Below, piece by piece: positions 7,328-16,060 of a stretch of DNA of 24,098 nt; the stretch's first letter is position 1; the number at the start of each line of letters is the position of its first letter. Made by a program: the position numbers and the translations under genes. Under the pieces are notes generated by a model, which saw only the letters and a list, made by a program, of their open reading frames with translations, was not told the origin of the DNA and made no database searches. The stretch comes from Christensenella sp. UBA3944 (GTDB lineage: Bacteria; Bacillota; Clostridia; Christensenellales; DTU072): contig DGDU01000045.1 in NCBI GenBank assembly GCA_002385605.1, forward strand, positions 7,746 to 31,843, given 5' to 3'.

Positions 7328-7414
7328 ATGAGGTTTATTTGCATCAGCTGCCCGCCGTTTGTAAAAAGCATAATAAGATACTTCAAAAAGCTGTTCGGGA
7401 AGCAGGAAGCCTAG
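7328..7414 (+). CDS. spoVM: Stage V sporulation protein SpoVM homologue (28 aa)
   Basis: A 28-codon gene too short for most gene callers. SpoVM is an amphipathic-helix peptide that recognises the convex forespore membrane and anchors the SpoIVA coat basement layer. The peptide begins MRFICISCPPF and shares with B. subtilis SpoVM (26 aa, from memory) F3, I6, P9, F11, I15 and R17; P9 is a residue known to matter for membrane recognition. The rest is basic and amphipathic (KSIIRYFKKLFGK), as expected. GGGAG at 7318-7322 lies 5 nt before the ATG. Position between rpmB and rpe matches the spoVM neighbourhood in B. subtilis, which supports the call. Here it is on the same strand as rpmB and faces rpe. 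A weak sigma-E-like -10 (CATATATT, 7301-7308) lies upstream. Confidence 0.85.
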   Translation: MRFICISCPPFVKSIIRYFKKLFGKQEA

Positions 7415-7440
7415 CGGGCAAATTCTACGCCACATCAAAA

Positions 7441-7462
7441 GAAGCCGTCTTATGACGGCTTC
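7441..7462. terminator. Bidirectional terminator between spoVM and rpe
   Basis: GAAGCCGTC (7441-7449), TTAT loop, GACGGCTTC (7454-7462): a perfect 9-bp stem in the 75-bp gap between two convergent genes. Read leftward it is followed by TTTTGATG, a short U-tail for the long rpe operon; read rightward by TTGTGTTG, a weaker tail for spoVM. Confidence 0.8.
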
Positions 7463-7489
7463 TTGTGTTGCGTAAAATCACGGTTTAAG

Positions 7490-8143
7490 CTACTCCCCTC
7501 TTAGCGCCTTTATAGTCTTTGCGGGGTCTTGCGAGCCGAATACCGCGCTTCCCGCGACAAGTATATCGACGCCCGCTTCCCTCGCGCAGATGGCGGTCTG
7601 CTCGTTTATGCCGCCGTCTATCTCAATAGGGATATCCAAATTGTTTTCTCTAAGGTAAGCTTTAATTTCGCTTATTTTTTGCAAAGAGCTTTCTATAAAC
7701 TTCTGCCCGCCCCTTCCCGCGAAGACGCTCATCACAAGAATAAAGTCGCACTCCTTAAACATATGGGCGTACGGCTGGAAGGGTATGTCGGGGTTAAACA
7801 CAAGCCCCGCCTTTACGCCGGCCTCGCGAATCTTTCTTATGGCGGACAAGGGGTCCTTGCTGGCGTTGGGGTGGAAGGAAAGCCAGTCCGAACCCGCGGC
7901 GATAAACTCGTCAATATACCTTTCGGGCTCGGTTATCATAAGGTGGACATCCAGAGGAAGCCCGGACACCTTCTTTAGCGCCGCTATCATCGGCATCCCG
8001 AAGGTTATATTTTTTACGAAAACGCCGTCCATAACATCGCAATGCACGAGGTCGCCGCCCCACTCTTCTACCTTTTTTACGGTCGCCTCCATATTGGCGA
8101 AATCGCCCGACAAAATGGATGGCGCGATAAGAATTTTACTCAT
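7490..8143 (-). CDS. rpe: Ribulose-phosphate 3-epimerase
   Basis: Interconverts D-ribulose 5-phosphate and D-xylulose 5-phosphate in the pentose phosphate pathway. The 217-residue TIM barrel has S9, the metal and catalytic set HCDVMDG (H34, D36), H67 in DVHLMI, and the second catalytic Asp in EIDGGI (D176). The phosphate-side loop reads MSVFAGRGGQKF, whereas the usual form is MSVNPGFGGQ; the variation spares the catalytic residues. The start codon overlaps the rsgA end by 8 bp, so it is the last gene of the long minus-strand operon, and it is followed by the bidirectional terminator at 7441-7462. The rsgA-rpe order matches B. subtilis, but thiN, which usually follows, is missing. Confidence 0.96.
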   Translation of the reverse strand: MSKILIAPSILSGDFANMEATVKKVEEWGGDLVHCDVMDGVFVKNITFGMPMIAALKKVSGLPLDVHLMITEPERYIDEFIAAGSDWLSFHPNASKDPLSAIRKIREAGVKAGLVFNPDIPFQPYAHMFKECDFILVMSVFAGRGGQKFIESSLQKISEIKAYLRENNLDIPIEIDGGINEQTAICAREAGVDILVAGSAVFGSQDPAKTIKALRGE

Positions 8144-9014
8144 ACTTTTTGTCCCAAAATTCCTTCAATTCGTTATATATAAAAGTATACCTTTCATATC
8201 TTCCTTTGTCAACGCCGCCCTCTTTTAACGCCTCTTTTACGGCGCAGTCGGGCTCGGCGGTATGCGTGCAGCTTTTATATTTACACTTGTTCTGAAGCGG
8301 CAAAAACTCGGGGTAATAATATATAAGCTCCCCTGGCTCCAGCTCGACGGTTTCAAGCATCGAGAACCCGCAGGTGTCGGCAATCCGCCCTCCCGCCGCC
8401 TCAAAAATCTCTACATGGCGGGTGGTGTTCTTGCCCCTCTTTATCCTTTGCGAAAGCTCGTCCGTCTTAAGGCTTAGGCCCGCAAGGCTGTTTAGTATAC
8501 TCGTCTTTCCCACCGCCGACTGCCCGGCGAGGCAGGCAAGGCTTCCCTCTATCATGCGCCCCAATTCCTCAATGTTTTCTCCCGTAAGCGACGACACTTT
8601 AACCGTTTCGGCAAACTCTTTATACGGCTTAAGGGTGTTCTCAATCTCCTCGGGGCCGGCGAGGTCGGTTTTGTTGTAGCAAATAACGGGGTCTATGCCC
8701 TCTTTGTAGCAGTTAAGAAGTATCTTGTCCAGAAGCAGCAAATCGGGCTCGGGCTCTTTGGCGATAACTATAATTGCCTTGTCGATGTTGGCTACATACG
8801 GCCTTATCAGCTTATTTTTACGGGGCAAAACCCGGCAGATAACCGATAGGGGCTTCTGTACCTCAAACTCGACCATATCGCCCACAAAGATATCCTCGCC
8901 GAGCCTCAGCCTTCCTCTGGCGAATGCGGTATAAACCTTCCCATCGCCCGCCACGGTGTACCTGTTCGCGACAATCTTTACTATCTGCCCTTCCTTAACG
9001 ATACTTCTTTTCAT
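8136..9014 (-). CDS. rsgA: Small ribosomal subunit biogenesis GTPase RsgA
   Basis: RsgA is a circularly permuted GTPase that checks late 30S maturation. The 292-residue protein has an N-terminal OB-fold (about 1-65), the permuted G motifs NKTD (114-117, G4), GQSAVGKTS (164-172, P-loop) and DTCGF (213-217, G3), then the C-terminal zinc motif C244-x4-C249-x-H251-x5-C257. The order G4-G1-G3 is diagnostic. It begins one base after the rlmN stop, leaving no room for the prpC-prkC phosphatase/kinase pair that sits between rlmN and rsgA in B. subtilis. Confidence 0.97.
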   Translation of the reverse strand: MKRSIVKEGQIVKIVANRYTVAGDGKVYTAFARGRLRLGEDIFVGDMVEFEVQKPLSVICRVLPRKNKLIRPYVANIDKAIIVIAKEPEPDLLLLDKILLNCYKEGIDPVICYNKTDLAGPEEIENTLKPYKEFAETVKVSSLTGENIEELGRMIEGSLACLAGQSAVGKTSILNSLAGLSLKTDELSQRIKRGKNTTRHVEIFEAAGGRIADTCGFSMLETVELEPGELIYYYPEFLPLQNKCKYKSCTHTAEPDCAVKEALKEGGVDKGRYERYTFIYNELKEFWDKKYE

Positions 9015-9015
9015 A

Positions 9016-10053
9016 TCACGATTCCCCCAGATACTTCCTTCTCAGCTGCCCGCAGGCGCCCTCGATGTCCTGCCCCATGCTGCGCCTCAGGGTCGCCGAA
9101 ATCTTATTTTTTTGGAGTATCGAAAGAAACTCTTTTACGCTGTCGTCGTTAGCGCTCTTCAAGCCCTTTTCCTTTACATAGTTTAGTTTTATAAGGTTTA
9201 CATGGCAATTCAAGCCTTTAAGCAGGCGGCTAAGTTCCTCGGCGCTTTCGGCGTCCGAGTTTTTGCCCTCCGCCAAAGTATACTCGAATATAATCCTCCG
9301 CCCCGTCTTTTCAAAATAATACCTGGCGGCGCCGATGATATCCTTTATAGGATATTTACGGTTCATCGGGATAAGGGCGTTTCTCTTTTCGTCCGTAGGG
9401 GCGTGCAATGATATGGTAAGGATTATATTCAGACCGTCGTCGGCAAGCTGCCTTATCCTGTCCGCAAGCCCGACCGTCGAGAGCGAAATATTCCTTTGGC
9501 TTATATTTATCCCCTTCCCGAAGGATACCGCCTTTATAAATTTTATCACATTTTCGTAATTGTCAAGAGGCTCGCCGCTGCCCATAAGCACGATGTTTGT
9601 TACAGTCCTCTTTTTGGGCGTGCCGCCGTTAAGGCGGTTAGCCGCGAGCACCTGCCCTAGCATCTCGCCCGCCGTTAGGTTTCTCGCCAGCCCGCCTATC
9701 CCGCTCGCGCAGAAGGCGCAGCCCATCCTGCACCCCACCTGCGTCGATATACACACGGTATTCCCGTAATCGTGGGGCATAAACACGCCCTCTACTATAT
9801 TACCGTCAAAAAGCCTGTACAAATACTTAACAGAGCCGTCCCTGCTTCTGTATTCGGCAATAACCTCTACCGCCCTCGCCCTGTATCTCTCGGCAAGCCC
9901 CGCGATCAGGCTTTTTGGGAGGTTGGTGACCTCGGCGTAGTCCTTATCTTTCATCGCCATATCAAAAACCTGGTCGGCGCGAAAGGACGGCTGCCCCAGC
10001 TCTTTAATAAGCTCCTTTATTTCGTTGTAATCGAGATCCTGCAGGCTTAACAT
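9016..10053 (-). CDS. rlmN: Dual-specificity 23S rRNA/tRNA adenosine C2-methyltransferase RlmN
   Basis: Radical-SAM enzyme methylating C2 of A2503 in 23S rRNA and A37 in some tRNAs. The 345-residue protein carries the 4Fe-4S motif CRMGCAFC (C108, C112, C115) and the second catalytic cysteine near the C-terminus (C334 in IEGACGQL), the pair required for the ping-pong methyl transfer. Length is normal for the family. The start overlaps the rsmB end by 7 bp. Cfr, the A2503 C8 methyltransferase paralogue, is a less likely reading given this conserved rsmB-rlmN-rsgA context. Confidence 0.97.
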   Translation of the reverse strand: MLSLQDLDYNEIKELIKELGQPSFRADQVFDMAMKDKDYAEVTNLPKSLIAGLAERYRARAVEVIAEYRSRDGSVKYLYRLFDGNIVEGVFMPHDYGNTVCISTQVGCRMGCAFCASGIGGLARNLTAGEMLGQVLAANRLNGGTPKKRTVTNIVLMGSGEPLDNYENVIKFIKAVSFGKGINISQRNISLSTVGLADRIRQLADDGLNIILTISLHAPTDEKRNALIPMNRKYPIKDIIGAARYYFEKTGRRIIFEYTLAEGKNSDAESAEELSRLLKGLNCHVNLIKLNYVKEKGLKSANDDSVKEFLSILQKNKISATLRRSMGQDIEGACGQLRRKYLGES

Positions 10054-11261
10054 ATCTTTTTTCTCATCCTGGCTATATAAAAGCCGTCCGTCCCTTTGCC
10101 GTCGGGCAGAAACTGGAGCTCTCCTTTATTGTTGTAAGGGAGGGGTATCTCCTCGGGCTCAAAATCCTTATTCTCGTCCAGAAACCGCTTTACCACAAGC
10201 CCGTTTTCTTCTTTTAAGATGGTGCAGGTCGAATACACCAACACCCCGCCCGCCTTAACGCACTTTGCAGCCGCCGACAAAAGCTTATTTTGGATTTCGG
10301 CAAGCTCTTTTATATCCCCGCCCTTTCTGTTTAGGGCGATATCCTTCTTTTTGCCCAAAACCCCCAGCCCCGAGCATGGCGCGTCCACCAAAGCGGCGTC
10401 ATATGCGCCCCAGAACTCTTTGGGCGGGTTTATGCCGTCGCAAACTTTTACATCGAGCCCTACCTTCATCCTTTTTGCGTAAGCCTTTATAAGCTCGGCC
10501 CTGTGGGGGTGTATCTCGCAAGCCGTAACGGTAGCCCCCCTCTCCGCCAAAAACAGGCTTTTGCCGCCCGGCGCGGCGCAAAGGTCCAGAACCTTTCTGC
10601 CCGCAACCTCTCCCATGGCAAGCACGGCAAGCGTCGAGGTATAGCTCTGGAAGGTAAGCTTTCCTTCGTTATATGATTTCTTTATTTCGGGGGTGACTTT
10701 CACATAATAACCCGTCAGGGTCTTTTCGGAAGCTGCCAAACCTAAAGTATCTTCACTTACCCCCGCCCTAAGCCTTATATGCTCCTCTTCGCGGGGCTGT
10801 GCCTCGAGAATGCGCGGGTACGCCCTCGGGTACTCCTTTTTTATAAGCTCTATAAGCCCGTAAGGCAGGTTGTATCTTATCTCCTCTGCTTTCTTGCCCT
10901 TGGCAGGCAGGGTATATTCGCCCCTTGCCGCCCTGTTAAGAACAGAGTTAACATACCCCGCCGCGCCGCCGAATTTGGACAACTCGACAATCTCGTTTAC
11001 AACGGCGTAATGCGGTATCTCGGTATATTTAAGGCAGTAAATACCAAGCATCAGCAAAACCCTTATTTCGGGCTTGGGGCGCTTTTCCGAAAGCGCCGAA
11101 ACAATGGTGTCCAGCTCGAAATATCTCTCCAGAACGCCGTAAACCGCCCTCGTCACGAACGCCCGCTCGCTTTCGTCCTTAATGTCGTTAAGGGCGATAT
11201 TGGCGTAGGCTCCCCCTCGTATCACCGAGGAGAGTATCTCGTAAGCGGTCTTTAACCTCAT
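10047..11261 (-). CDS. rsmB: 16S rRNA (cytosine-967 C5)-methyltransferase RsmB
   Basis: Methylates C967 of 16S rRNA. The 404-residue protein has an N-terminal NusB-like helical domain (about 1-130) and a C-terminal SAM methyltransferase domain with DLCAAPGGKS (226-235) for SAM binding, DAPCSGLG (293-300, C296) and the catalytic YSTCT cysteine (C346). The two-cysteine mechanism is therefore intact. It is slightly shorter than the usual 430-450 residues. It starts inside the fmt stop (ATGA overlap), indicating coupled translation. Confidence 0.96.
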   Translation of the reverse strand: MRLKTAYEILSSVIRGGAYANIALNDIKDESERAFVTRAVYGVLERYFELDTIVSALSEKRPKPEIRVLLMLGIYCLKYTEIPHYAVVNEIVELSKFGGAAGYVNSVLNRAARGEYTLPAKGKKAEEIRYNLPYGLIELIKKEYPRAYPRILEAQPREEEHIRLRAGVSEDTLGLAASEKTLTGYYVKVTPEIKKSYNEGKLTFQSYTSTLAVLAMGEVAGRKVLDLCAAPGGKSLFLAERGATVTACEIHPHRAELIKAYAKRMKVGLDVKVCDGINPPKEFWGAYDAALVDAPCSGLGVLGKKKDIALNRKGGDIKELAEIQNKLLSAAAKCVKAGGVLVYSTCTILKEENGLVVKRFLDENKDFEPEEIPLPYNNKGELQFLPDGKGTDGFYIARMRKKIC

Positions 11262-12184
11262 TTAAGGATACTCCCTTTGGCAAGAGCCCGCCCTCTTAAA
11301 AAGCTGGCTATATCCATGGCCTTGCCGCCCTCAAGCTGAACTTCGGTTGGCACTAAGGCTCCCTTGCCGCATTTTACGCTAACGCCGTTTTTGTCGCTTT
11401 CGATAATCTCTCCGAATTCGCCCTCAAAATCGCCGTCTATGGCATGGGCCCTTAAAATCTTAAGCCTGCCGTAGGGCGACTCGCAGTACGCCGAAGGCCA
11501 GGGGGTAAAAGCCCTTACGCGGTTTACTATCTCGCCCGCGTCCAGGCTGAAATCTATCTTTCCGTCCTCTTTGTTTATCTTTTTGCAGAAGGTCGCCTGC
11601 GAATGGTCCTGCGGGGTAAAGGCCGCCCTGCCGTCCTCTATGCTGTCCAAAGCCTCGACAATCGCCTCGCCCCCGGCTTTTGCCAGCATATCCATAACCT
11701 CGGCGCAGTTTTCGTGCCCGCGCAAGGTAATCTTTTTTATAAGAATAATGTCCCCGCTGTCCACCTCGTACTCGGTTTTCATAACGGTTATGCCCGTTTC
11801 CGGCTCGCCGTTAAGCAGGGCGCATTGTACGGGCGAAGCCCCCCTGTACTTAGGCAGTATCGAGCCGTGCGCGTTAATAACCCCGTGCGGGCATAGCGAA
11901 AGTATCTCCCTGGAAAGTATCTGCCCATAGGCCGCCGTAACCATAATGTCGGCGTTAAGCGCCCTCAAAACATCCACCCCGTCCCTACTTATCCTCTCAA
12001 ACTGATAGACGGGCAACCCGAGCTCTTCCGCCGCCGCCTTTACCGGCGAGGCGACAACCTTTTTTCCTCGGGCGTTAACCTTGTCGGGCTGGGTGACAAC
12101 GGCAACCACCCTGTGGCGGGAGGCGCAAACAGCCCTCAGGATTGTTTCGGCAAATTCGGGCGTTCCCAAAAAGATTACCTTCAT
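11258..12184 (-). CDS. fmt: Methionyl-tRNA formyltransferase
   Basis: Transfers a formyl group from 10-formyl-THF to initiator Met-tRNA. The 308-residue protein shows the N-terminal LGTPEFA (6-12), the formyl-transfer loop NAHGSILPKYRG (N104, H106) and EVDSGD with the catalytic aspartate at D142; the N-H-D triad matches that of E. coli Fmt by motif. The C-terminal tRNA-binding domain is present (from about residue 205). Its ATG immediately follows the def stop (TAAATG), the standard def-fmt pairing that couples formylation with deformylation. Confidence 0.97.
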   Translation of the reverse strand: MKVIFLGTPEFAETILRAVCASRHRVVAVVTQPDKVNARGKKVVASPVKAAAEELGLPVYQFERISRDGVDVLRALNADIMVTAAYGQILSREILSLCPHGVINAHGSILPKYRGASPVQCALLNGEPETGITVMKTEYEVDSGDIILIKKITLRGHENCAEVMDMLAKAGGEAIVEALDSIEDGRAAFTPQDHSQATFCKKINKEDGKIDFSLDAGEIVNRVRAFTPWPSAYCESPYGRLKILRAHAIDGDFEGEFGEIIESDKNGVSVKCGKGALVPTEVQLEGGKAMDIASFLRGRALAKGSILK

Positions 12185-12646
12185 TTACTCTCCTTCTTTT
12201 TCGTCCTTTATAACTTTATCTATAAAAAGGATGCCGTCTAAGTGGTCAAGCTCGTGGCAGACAATGCGGGCAAGCCAGCCTTCGGCCTTGCGCTCGTGGC
12301 GGGCGCCGTGCCTGTCCTGATACGCGAGCGTCAATTCCTGCGGCCTTATAACCTTGCCGTCCTTTTTGTGGTCTACCGAAAGGCAGCCCTCAAGGCCGAT
12401 AACGCTTCCCGACTGCGAGAGAATTTTGGGGTTAACAAGCTCCAGCTTGTCGTCGCCGTACTCTATTACGGCAACCCTTTTAAGTATTCCCACCTGCGGG
12501 CCGGCCAGGCCTACGCCGCCGTTTACGCGCATAGTCTCAAACATATCGTCCAAAAGGACGCCCAGCCTTTCGTCAAAGACGGTTACTTCTTTTGCCTTTT
12601 TGCGGAGAATGGGATCTCCCTCGAAAAAAATGTTCCTTACTGCCAT
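12185..12646 (-). CDS. def: Peptide deformylase
   Basis: Removes the N-formyl group from nascent proteins. The 153-residue enzyme has all three motifs: GVGLAGPQVG (44-53), EGCLS (86-90) and HELDH (131-135). Metal ligands are C88, H131 and H135, with E132 as the catalytic acid/base. Motif 1 has AG in place of the more usual AA, and the residue before HELDH is Cys rather than Gln; both look tolerated. The short length and compact sequence suit the type 1 class. AAAGGT precedes the ATG, and the gene starts 37 nt after the priA stop. Confidence 0.97.
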   Translation of the reverse strand: MAVRNIFFEGDPILRKKAKEVTVFDERLGVLLDDMFETMRVNGGVGLAGPQVGILKRVAVIEYGDDKLELVNPKILSQSGSVIGLEGCLSVDHKKDGKVIRPQELTLAYQDRHGARHERKAEGWLARIVCHELDHLDGILFIDKVIKDEKEGE

Positions 12647-12683
12647 GTTTACCTTTACTGTTAGTATTTTTTTATTGTCGGTG

Positions 12684-14867
12684 TTATATCATCTGTTGGG
12701 GGTTGATTTCGCAAAACACCGTTACATCCCTGCTTATTGCCGATTCTGCTATTTTATAGATTTCAGGCATAACCTCCGCCTTTTCGGGCAGGGCCTCCCA
12801 TATCACAACCTGGAACCTGTGGCTTCCGCTTATGCGCTTAATCGGCGCGCGCATGGCCTGAACCCTTATTATCTCCTTCATAAACCTTTCGGTCTTAAGC
12901 GCCGAAAGCTCGGTATACAGCTTTCGCGTCGCCTTTAGCGCCTCATCCTCTTTCTGCGAAAGGACGAGCAGCCTTACAATCCTCGTAAACGGCGGGAACT
13001 TTGTGGTTTCCCTCACATTGGATTCCTTCTCGAAAAACCCCTCGTAGTCGTACCTTTCGGCGTAGCGAAAGACATAATGCTTGGGGTTGTAGGTCTGCAT
13101 AATAACCCTGCCCCGCTTACATTCCCTGCCCGCCCTGCCGGCAACCTGGGTAATAAGCTGGAAGGTGCGCTCGTTGGAGCGGTAGTCCGAAAAGTAAAGC
13201 GCGAGGTCGGCGTCAAGTATGCCCACAAGCGTGACATTGGGGAAGTCGTGCCCCTTAGCTATCATCTGCGTGCCCACAAGGATATCGGCCTTGCCCTCTC
13301 CGAACGCCGACAAAATCTTAAAGTAGGCGTCCTTTGTCCTCGTGGTGTCGTTATCCATGCGAAGCACTCGGGCGTGCGGGAATATCCTGTTAATCTCCTC
13401 CACGACCTTCTGCGTGCCTACCTTGCCCTCTTTGAGGTGCTGAAACCCGCAAACGACGCACTTGTCTATCATCTTGTACTGCCTGCCGCAGTAGTGGCAC
13501 TTCAGGGTGTTGTCGTCCTTATGGTATGTAAGGCTTACCTCGCAGTCTTTACACTTCGCGACATACCCGCAGCTTCGGCACCTTACAAACGAGGCAAAGC
13601 CCCGCCTGTTAAGAAATATCATGGCTTGATTGCCCTCGGCAAGCGTCTTGTCCAGGGCCGAAAGAAGCTCTTTGCTGAAAATCGACACATTGCCAGCCCG
13701 AAGCTCCTTTCGCATATCGATGGTTTCCATTACGGGCAGCTCGCACCTGTTCACCCTGTTTCTCAGGGTTATCAGCTTATACTCGCCCGTTTTTGCCTTC
13801 TGGTAACTGTCTAAAGAAGGCGTAGCGCTTCCCATTATCAGCTTGGCGCGGTTATATTTTATCCTGAATGTGGCTATGTCCGAGGTAAAATAACGGGGAT
13901 TGCCTTCGCTCACATAGCTTGTGTCGTGCTCTTCGTCTATGATTATGGCGCCCAGGTTTTGCACGGGCGCGAACACCGCCGACCTTGCTCCCAAAGCCAC
14001 CCTCGACTCTCCGAGGCGAAGCCTTCTCCACTCGTCGTAACGCTCGCCGTCAGACAGCCCGCTGTGCAGAACGCTCACCTTGTCGCCGAACCTAAGCCGG
14101 AACACCCCCAGCATCTGCGGCGTAAGCGAGATTTCGGGCACGAGCATTATGGCGGTTTTGCCTTCGGCAAGCAGCTTTTCTATTATGGTCATGTAGATTT
14201 CGGTCTTGCCGCTTCCCGTCACGCCGTGTATAAGGTATACGCCCTCGCCGCCATTCATTACGGTGTCGACGGCCTTTTGCTGCTCTTCGGTTAGGGTAAT
14301 TTCCTTTCGTTTTACCGCCATCGCCTGCGGGGCGCGCTCTATCTCGACAAGCTCTTTCTTTATAAGCCCTTTGGCTAGAAGCGACTTTACCGCCGACGCC
14401 GAGTACATGGCGTTTATCTCGCTCTCGAACCTCGGGGCAGCCGCCAATTCGTCCAGAATAGCGGCCTGGGCGTCCGAACCCTTCCTTAAGCGGGTTTTCG
14501 CTTCTTCCGCGTTAACCCCTTCGGCAAGCGAAAGAAGGTACTTGCTAAGTATTTTAACCCTTCCGCCCCTTAACTTAGCGGGAATAAAAAGCCGTAAGCT
14601 GTCTATGTAGCGTATATTCTGCGCCTTAAGATACTCGCAAAGCTTTAGCATCTCGGGCAGGATTACGGGGTAATCGTCCAGGACTTTTATGATGTCTTTT
14701 GTTTCGTGTTTGCTGGTTTCGGCTGTGGAAATAACAAACCCTTCTTTGGTCTGCCTTCCGAAAGGGACAAGAACGCGGCTGCCGACGGGCACATCGAAAC
14801 TCGCCGAGTAATCGAATACCCTGTCTACTTCCTGATTGCTGATGTCTACGATAACCTTATAAATCAT
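12684..14867 (-). CDS. priA: Primosomal protein N' (replication restart helicase PriA)
   Basis: PriA recognises abandoned forks and reloads the replicative helicase. The 727-residue protein has an N-terminal 3'-DNA-binding domain (VGSRVLVPFGRQ, about 28-39), a winged-helix region, Walker A GVTGSGKT (215-222), DEEH (311-314), SATP (347-350) and an eight-cysteine zinc module (C430, C433, C439, C442, C457, C460, C470, C473) within the helicase core, then QVAGRAGR. All ligands are present. The ATG at 14867 has only a weak purine stretch upstream (GAGAAAAG) and lies 14 bp after coaBC. Codon use matches its neighbours. Confidence 0.98.
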   Translation of the reverse strand: MIYKVIVDISNQEVDRVFDYSASFDVPVGSRVLVPFGRQTKEGFVISTAETSKHETKDIIKVLDDYPVILPEMLKLCEYLKAQNIRYIDSLRLFIPAKLRGGRVKILSKYLLSLAEGVNAEEAKTRLRKGSDAQAAILDELAAAPRFESEINAMYSASAVKSLLAKGLIKKELVEIERAPQAMAVKRKEITLTEEQQKAVDTVMNGGEGVYLIHGVTGSGKTEIYMTIIEKLLAEGKTAIMLVPEISLTPQMLGVFRLRFGDKVSVLHSGLSDGERYDEWRRLRLGESRVALGARSAVFAPVQNLGAIIIDEEHDTSYVSEGNPRYFTSDIATFRIKYNRAKLIMGSATPSLDSYQKAKTGEYKLITLRNRVNRCELPVMETIDMRKELRAGNVSIFSKELLSALDKTLAEGNQAMIFLNRRGFASFVRCRSCGYVAKCKDCEVSLTYHKDDNTLKCHYCGRQYKMIDKCVVCGFQHLKEGKVGTQKVVEEINRIFPHARVLRMDNDTTRTKDAYFKILSAFGEGKADILVGTQMIAKGHDFPNVTLVGILDADLALYFSDYRSNERTFQLITQVAGRAGRECKRGRVIMQTYNPKHYVFRYAERYDYEGFFEKESNVRETTKFPPFTRIVRLLVLSQKEDEALKATRKLYTELSALKTERFMKEIIRVQAMRAPIKRISGSHRFQVVIWEALPEKAEVMPEIYKIAESAISRDVTVFCEINPQQMI

Positions 14868-14881
14868 CTTTTCTCGCCCGG

Positions 14882-16060
14882 CTACATTGCGGCGATTTCG
14901 TCCAGAATTACATGCGCGAGCTCAGATTTTGTCATTTTTTCCAAAGAGATAATCGCCCCGTCGGCCTTTATAAGGGTGGCGATGTTTGTGTCGGCGTCGA
15001 AGCCCGCGCCTTCCATGGTCACATCGTTCGCGACTATCATATCGGCGTTTTTGGCGTCCAGCTTTTTGCGGGCGTTTTTAAGAAGCTCCTCGGTTTCGGC
15101 GGCAAACACAACAAGCCTGCGCCCTTCCTTAACCTTGCCCACCGCCGCGGCGATATCGGGGTTTTTCTCAAGCTCCAAAGAGAGCGAAGGCGCCTTTATC
15201 TTGGAGGCGGAGTAATTTTTTACCTTATAGTCGGCGGGGGCCGCCGCTTTAATTATAATGTCGGCTTCCTTGTAACGCTCCATCACCGCCGAATACATCT
15301 CCTCGGTAGTGGATACCTTCACCACTTCGGCGCCTTTAGGCGCGCCCACCGAGGTATAGCCCTGTATTACAACGGCTTTGCCGCCCCTGTCCATAACGGC
15401 TTCGGCAATTGCCATGCCCATCTTGCCCGACGAGCGGTTGGAGATAAACCTCACGCCGTCCACGGGCTCGCGGGTCGCCCCCGCGGTAATAAGCACGGTC
15501 TTGCCCCTGTAATCGGGATTGGGGGTAAGAAGGCCGTCTACATAGCCAGCGATTGCCTCGGGCTCTTCCATTCTTCCCTTGCCCACATCGCCGCAGGCAA
15601 GCATACCCTCGTTTGGCTCCACGATATGCCAGCCCCTCTCCTTAAGGGTGGCGAGGTTTTTCTGCACGGCGGGGCTGAAGTACATATTCACATTCATTGC
15701 GGGGCATACGATAACCGGGGCAAGAGTGGCCATCACCGTGGTGGTGAGCATATCGTCGGCAATGCCCTCCGCCGCCTTGCCGATAAAGTTGGCCGTGGCG
15801 GGCGCGATAACAAAAGCCGCCGCCTCTTTGGCGAAGCTTATATGCTCTACCTCGAAGGGCCTGTCCTTGTCGAACATATCGGTAACGACCCTGTTGTTGC
15901 TAAGGGTTTCGAATGTCAGGGGCGTAACGAACTCGGTAGCGTTCCGGCTCATTATAACTCTTACATTGTACCCCAGCTTTTTAAGCCTCGATACCAGTTC
16001 GCAGGACTTATAGGCGGCTATCCCGCCCGTAACCCCCACAATTACCGTCTTTACTGCCAT
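14882..16060 (-). CDS. coaBC: Bifunctional phosphopantothenoylcysteine decarboxylase / phosphopantothenate-cysteine ligase
   Basis: Two consecutive steps of coenzyme A synthesis. The 392-residue protein has an N-terminal FMN-dependent CoaC domain with GGIAAYK (12-18), catalytic H73, PAMN (120-123) and the active-site cysteine C156 in the substrate flap. The C-terminal CoaB ligase domain starts near residue 186 with ITAGATREPVDGVRF and SNRSSGKMG (about 191-216), followed by the AAPADYK and VANDV stretches. Its ATG overlaps the rpoZ stop (TAATG). On the opposite strand a 392-codon antisense frame exists but is a codon-bias shadow. Confidence 0.97.
   Translation of the reverse strand: MAVKTVIVGVTGGIAAYKSCELVSRLKKLGYNVRVIMSRNATEFVTPLTFETLSNNRVVTDMFDKDRPFEVEHISFAKEAAAFVIAPATANFIGKAAEGIADDMLTTTVMATLAPVIVCPAMNVNMYFSPAVQKNLATLKERGWHIVEPNEGMLACGDVGKGRMEEPEAIAGYVDGLLTPNPDYRGKTVLITAGATREPVDGVRFISNRSSGKMGMAIAEAVMDRGGKAVVIQGYTSVGAPKGAEVVKVSTTEEMYSAVMERYKEADIIIKAAAPADYKVKNYSASKIKAPSLSLELEKNPDIAAAVGKVKEGRRLVVFAAETEELLKNARKKLDAKNADMIVANDVTMEGAGFDADTNIATLIKADGAIISLEKMTKSELAHVILDEIAAM

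Noticed and set aside
7243..7455. 70-codon + strand open frame after rpmB
   Set aside because: It starts inside the rpmB terminator and is in a different frame from spoVM, which it covers. The spoVM frame has the ribosome site and family match.
13077..13814. 245-codon + strand open frame antisense to priA
   Set aside because: Lies wholly within priA, whose zinc and helicase motifs are intact; no ribosome site or family features.
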